From the NCBI GenBank assembly GCA_030595765.1, contig JAUVCJ010000107.1, forward strand, positions 1 through 7,676: a DNA stretch of 7,676 nucleotides, written 5' to 3'. The position numbers were made by a program, and so were the translations under genes. Of this stretch, positions 6,340 to 7,676 are shown one piece after another. Below the pieces are notes generated by a model. The model made no database searches and was not told the origin of the DNA. It saw nothing but the letters and a program-made list of their open reading frames with translations. Numbering within the stretch: the first letter of the stretch is position 1; each line of letters starts with the position of its first letter. This DNA is from Thermoplasmatota archaeon. GTDB lineage: Archaea > Thermoplasmatota > Thermoplasmata > GCA-020350865 > JAUVCJ01.

Positions 6340-6347
6340 TATATTAA
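6340..6347 (-). promoter_or_regulatory. TATA box of the Fic gene, leaderless transcript
   Basis: On the minus strand TTAATATA (6347-6340), preceded by an A-run, is an archaeal TATA box. Its expected start near 6318 is within about five bases of the Fic ATG (6314), so the mRNA should be leaderless. The purine block GGGAGG (6339-6334) lies between the box and the start site and 19 bases from the ATG, so it cannot serve as an SD. Confidence 0.5.
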
Positions 6348-6517
6348 TTTTTACCCTGCAGGCAGAAAAAACCTCAACATTCTCACCACTATGGGCAGGA
6401 ATCCATGCCCTCATATCTTAGTCGCTTATCCGAGTGTCCACTATTTGGGGTGCAGTCCAACTTAGCTTTCTTTCCTGATTTGTCTAATGAATGGGTTCAA
6501 TTAAGTCCGGAGTTCCC

Positions 6518-6566
6518 TGCATGTAGGCGAGAAACAGTGATTAACCCTAGATGCAGGCTACATGCA
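6518..6566. repeat. 9-bp inverted repeat upstream of the macroglobulin promoter
   Basis: TGCATGTAG (6518-6526) and CTACATGCA (6558-6566) are perfect reverse complements separated by 31 bases. The right arm ends ten bases before the TATA-like box at 6576. Arm centres are 40 bases apart, close to four helical turns, so the arms would face the same side of the DNA. This could be a looping or paired operator for the macroglobulin gene, or an RNA hairpin if transcribed. Confidence 0.45.
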
Positions 6567-6575
6567 CGGCCCATC

Positions 6576-6583
6576 CTTATATG
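6576..6583 (+). promoter_or_regulatory. Possible TATA box of the macroglobulin gene
   Basis: CTTATATG is a moderate TATA-like element. Transcription would start near 6605, giving a leader of about 56 nt that ends with AGGAGAGG (6648-6655) five bases before the ATG at 6661. The inverted repeat just upstream strengthens the assignment. Confidence 0.4.
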
Positions 6584-6660
6584 GCATCTGCTAGATTTGC
6601 AGTATGATGATAAGTTTGCTAGGATTGACATCGGGTGATTAGAAAATAGGAGAGGAATGC

Positions 6661-7676
6661 ATGACTCAAGATATAAGAGAAGATAATAATCGTGATTTGG
6701 TTGGTGACAGTGATCAGGTTGCTAGTCGAGACAAAGTTGGCGACTATGGGCAGGTTACCCCTCTTGGTGAGCTTGAGCGCAAACAGCACGAGCCTGGGCC
6801 AATTAGTCTGGCAAGGCTACAGAAGCAGGAGGAAAAGGCAAAAGCAGCTAAGAAAAGCACCTCTGTCCTGCTAACTTTGTTCGTGGTCTTGGGTGTACTG
6901 GTCACTGCAGGCACTATTGCATACAATGCAGATGATCTGTACATGTTCGACAAGAACACCGCTACCGTTCTGTTCCCGGACAGTATAATGTCAGGGGAGG
7001 AGAACTCGTTCATGATCTCCCTTGCCACAATGGACGGGCTGCCTAAGGGTGGCGAGTCAGTAATGGTCGAGCTTTTAGGGCCTAACGGGACAACGAGCAT
7101 TCTTTACCAGGGCAGTACAGATAGCCAGGGAATGGCAAGGCCGGTATTCTCGGTGCCGCCTGGGGAATACCAGGCTCGAATAAGGGTCACAGCTGGCTCT
7201 GAGGTATTGGAGAGGAATATCACAGTGGAGGACACTGTCAAGCTTTTCGTTTCAACTGACAAGCCGATCTACCAGCCTGGGCAGACAATACACCTGAGAA
7301 CTCTTGCCTACCAGGGAATAATTCCCCAGGCAACTGTGCTAAATGCCACCTACCAGATAACAGACCCCGACGGCAATAAGATATTCAGGACCGATATTGA
7401 GCCAAACGAGTTCGGTGTTACCAGCTTGAACTATTCACTCTCGGACCAGCTACCTCTAGGAACCTATGAGATCGATGTGACTGTGGACGAGAAAACGGTG
7501 CAAAAGAGCGTACTGGTAAACAGATACGTGCTTCCCAAGTTCAGGCTAAGCCTCCAGGGTATCAGGAGCTGGTATACAGCTGATGAGGCGATATCTGGCA
7601 CTGTGGATGCTGCTTATTTCTTTGGAAAGGACGTGGTTGGCTCGGTTGAGCTGACTGCCAGGGTGTATCGGGGGGT
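6661..7676 (+). CDS. Membrane-anchored alpha-2-macroglobulin family protein, C-terminus outside window
   Basis: The visible 338 residues begin with a charged, probably cytoplasmic tail (1-66, ending in a lysine-rich stretch QKQEEKAKAAKK) and one transmembrane anchor (~68-88). Macroglobulin (MG) domains outside the cell follow. MG1 spans ~95-192. MG2 (~193-288) has the hallmark FVSTDKPIYQPGQTIHLRT, DPDGNKIF and LPLGTYEI. MG3 starts at ~289 with YVLPKF and continues with ISGTVDAAYFFGK. This family traps proteases or tethers to surfaces through a later bait region and, in many members, a CxEQ thioester. Both would lie beyond the window. Family members are usually over 1,000 residues. ATG 6661 is chosen because AGGAGAGG (6648-6655) precedes it. 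An ATG at 6657 is out of frame and soon hits a stop. The YVLPKF and DKPIYQPGQ motifs resemble animal A2M/complement forms. Confidence 0.9.
   Translation, partial: MTQDIREDNNRDLVGDSDQVASRDKVGDYGQVTPLGELERKQHEPGPISLARLQKQEEKAKAAKKSTSVLLTLFVVLGVLVTAGTIAYNADDLYMFDKNTATVLFPDSIMSGEENSFMISLATMDGLPKGGESVMVELLGPNGTTSILYQGSTDSQGMARPVFSVPPGEYQARIRVTAGSEVLERNITVEDTVKLFVSTDKPIYQPGQTIHLRTLAYQGIIPQATVLNATYQITDPDGNKIFRTDIEPNEFGVTSLNYSLSDQLPLGTYEIDVTVDEKTVQKSVLVNRYVLPKFRLSLQGIRSWYTADEAISGTVDAAYFFGKDVVGSVELTARVYRG

Larger units (their letters stand above)
6315..6660. other. Divergent intergenic region between the Fic and macroglobulin genes
   Basis: This gap of 346 bases holds the Fic promoter at one end, and a 9-bp inverted repeat, a TATA-like box and an SD (AGGAGAGG, 6648-6655) for the macroglobulin gene at the other. 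A weak 5-bp hairpin (GGGCA 6393-6397 with TGCCC 6406-6410) lies between. The 77-codon plus-strand frame at 6405-6638 has no domain, no signal peptide and no SD, and I do not accept it as a gene. Confidence 0.55.

Noticed and set aside
6393..6410. Hairpin GGGCA/TGCCC in the Fic upstream region
   Set aside because: Only five base pairs, no T-run, and not placed at a gene end or promoter. It is expected by chance.
6405..6638. 77-codon plus-strand frame in the Fic/macroglobulin gap
   Set aside because: It has no SD, no conserved motif or signal peptide, and it covers the inverted repeat and TATA-like box better explained as regulatory DNA.
6604..6650. Possible C/D-box guide RNA starting at ATGATGA
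   Set aside because: A C-box match is present, but no CUGA D or D' box follows within a sensible distance.

Overview
The window most likely comes from an archaeon, and a mesophilic euryarchaeote is my best guess. The signs are TATA-type promoters about 26 bases ahead of the predicted transcript starts, one apparently leaderless gene, an archaeal-sized RtcB without an intein, and large secreted multidomain surface proteins of the kind common in methanogens such as the Methanosarcinales. I cannot name the genus. GC content is roughly 50% overall but falls to about 35-40% in the Fic gene.

Layout. (1) Positions 1-2608, minus strand: the N-terminal 869 residues of a large secreted surface protein that runs off the left edge. 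It has a signal peptide, a right-handed beta-helix, an Ig-like linker, a lamin-tail-like domain, a seven-repeat TolB-like beta-propeller, a second lamin-tail-like segment and the start of a cadherin/Ig-like domain. (2) Positions 2609-2964: a regulatory intergenic region with a TATA box inside a palindrome, a hairpin with a T-run, a plus-strand promoter and a possible 19-codon leader ORF. (3) Positions 2965-3613, plus strand: an overlapping MntA-HepT toxin-antitoxin pair, bracketed by an exact 10-base repeat. (4) Positions 3677-5146, minus strand: rtcB, the RNA ligase, complete and with all catalytic residues. (5) Positions 5147-5360: a gap that carries, on the plus strand, a short reading frame resembling part of archease, the RtcB activator. 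(6) Positions 5361-6314, minus strand: a complete, autoinhibited (class II) Fic protein, AT-rich and probably leaderless. (7) Positions 6315-6660: a divergent intergenic region with a 9-bp inverted repeat just upstream of a TATA box. (8) Positions 6661-7676, plus strand: the first 338 residues of a membrane-anchored alpha-2-macroglobulin-family protein that runs off the right edge.

How they fit together. The two edge genes act at the cell surface. The middle holds an RNase toxin controlled by AMP transfer (HepT/MntA), a second AMP-transfer enzyme (Fic) and an RNA-end ligase (RtcB). RtcB is a housekeeping tRNA-splicing enzyme in archaea, so a functional link with the toxin is only a hypothesis. 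The TA pair and the Fic gene look like accessory genes placed around it. I saw no tRNA, rRNA, CRISPR array or transposase.
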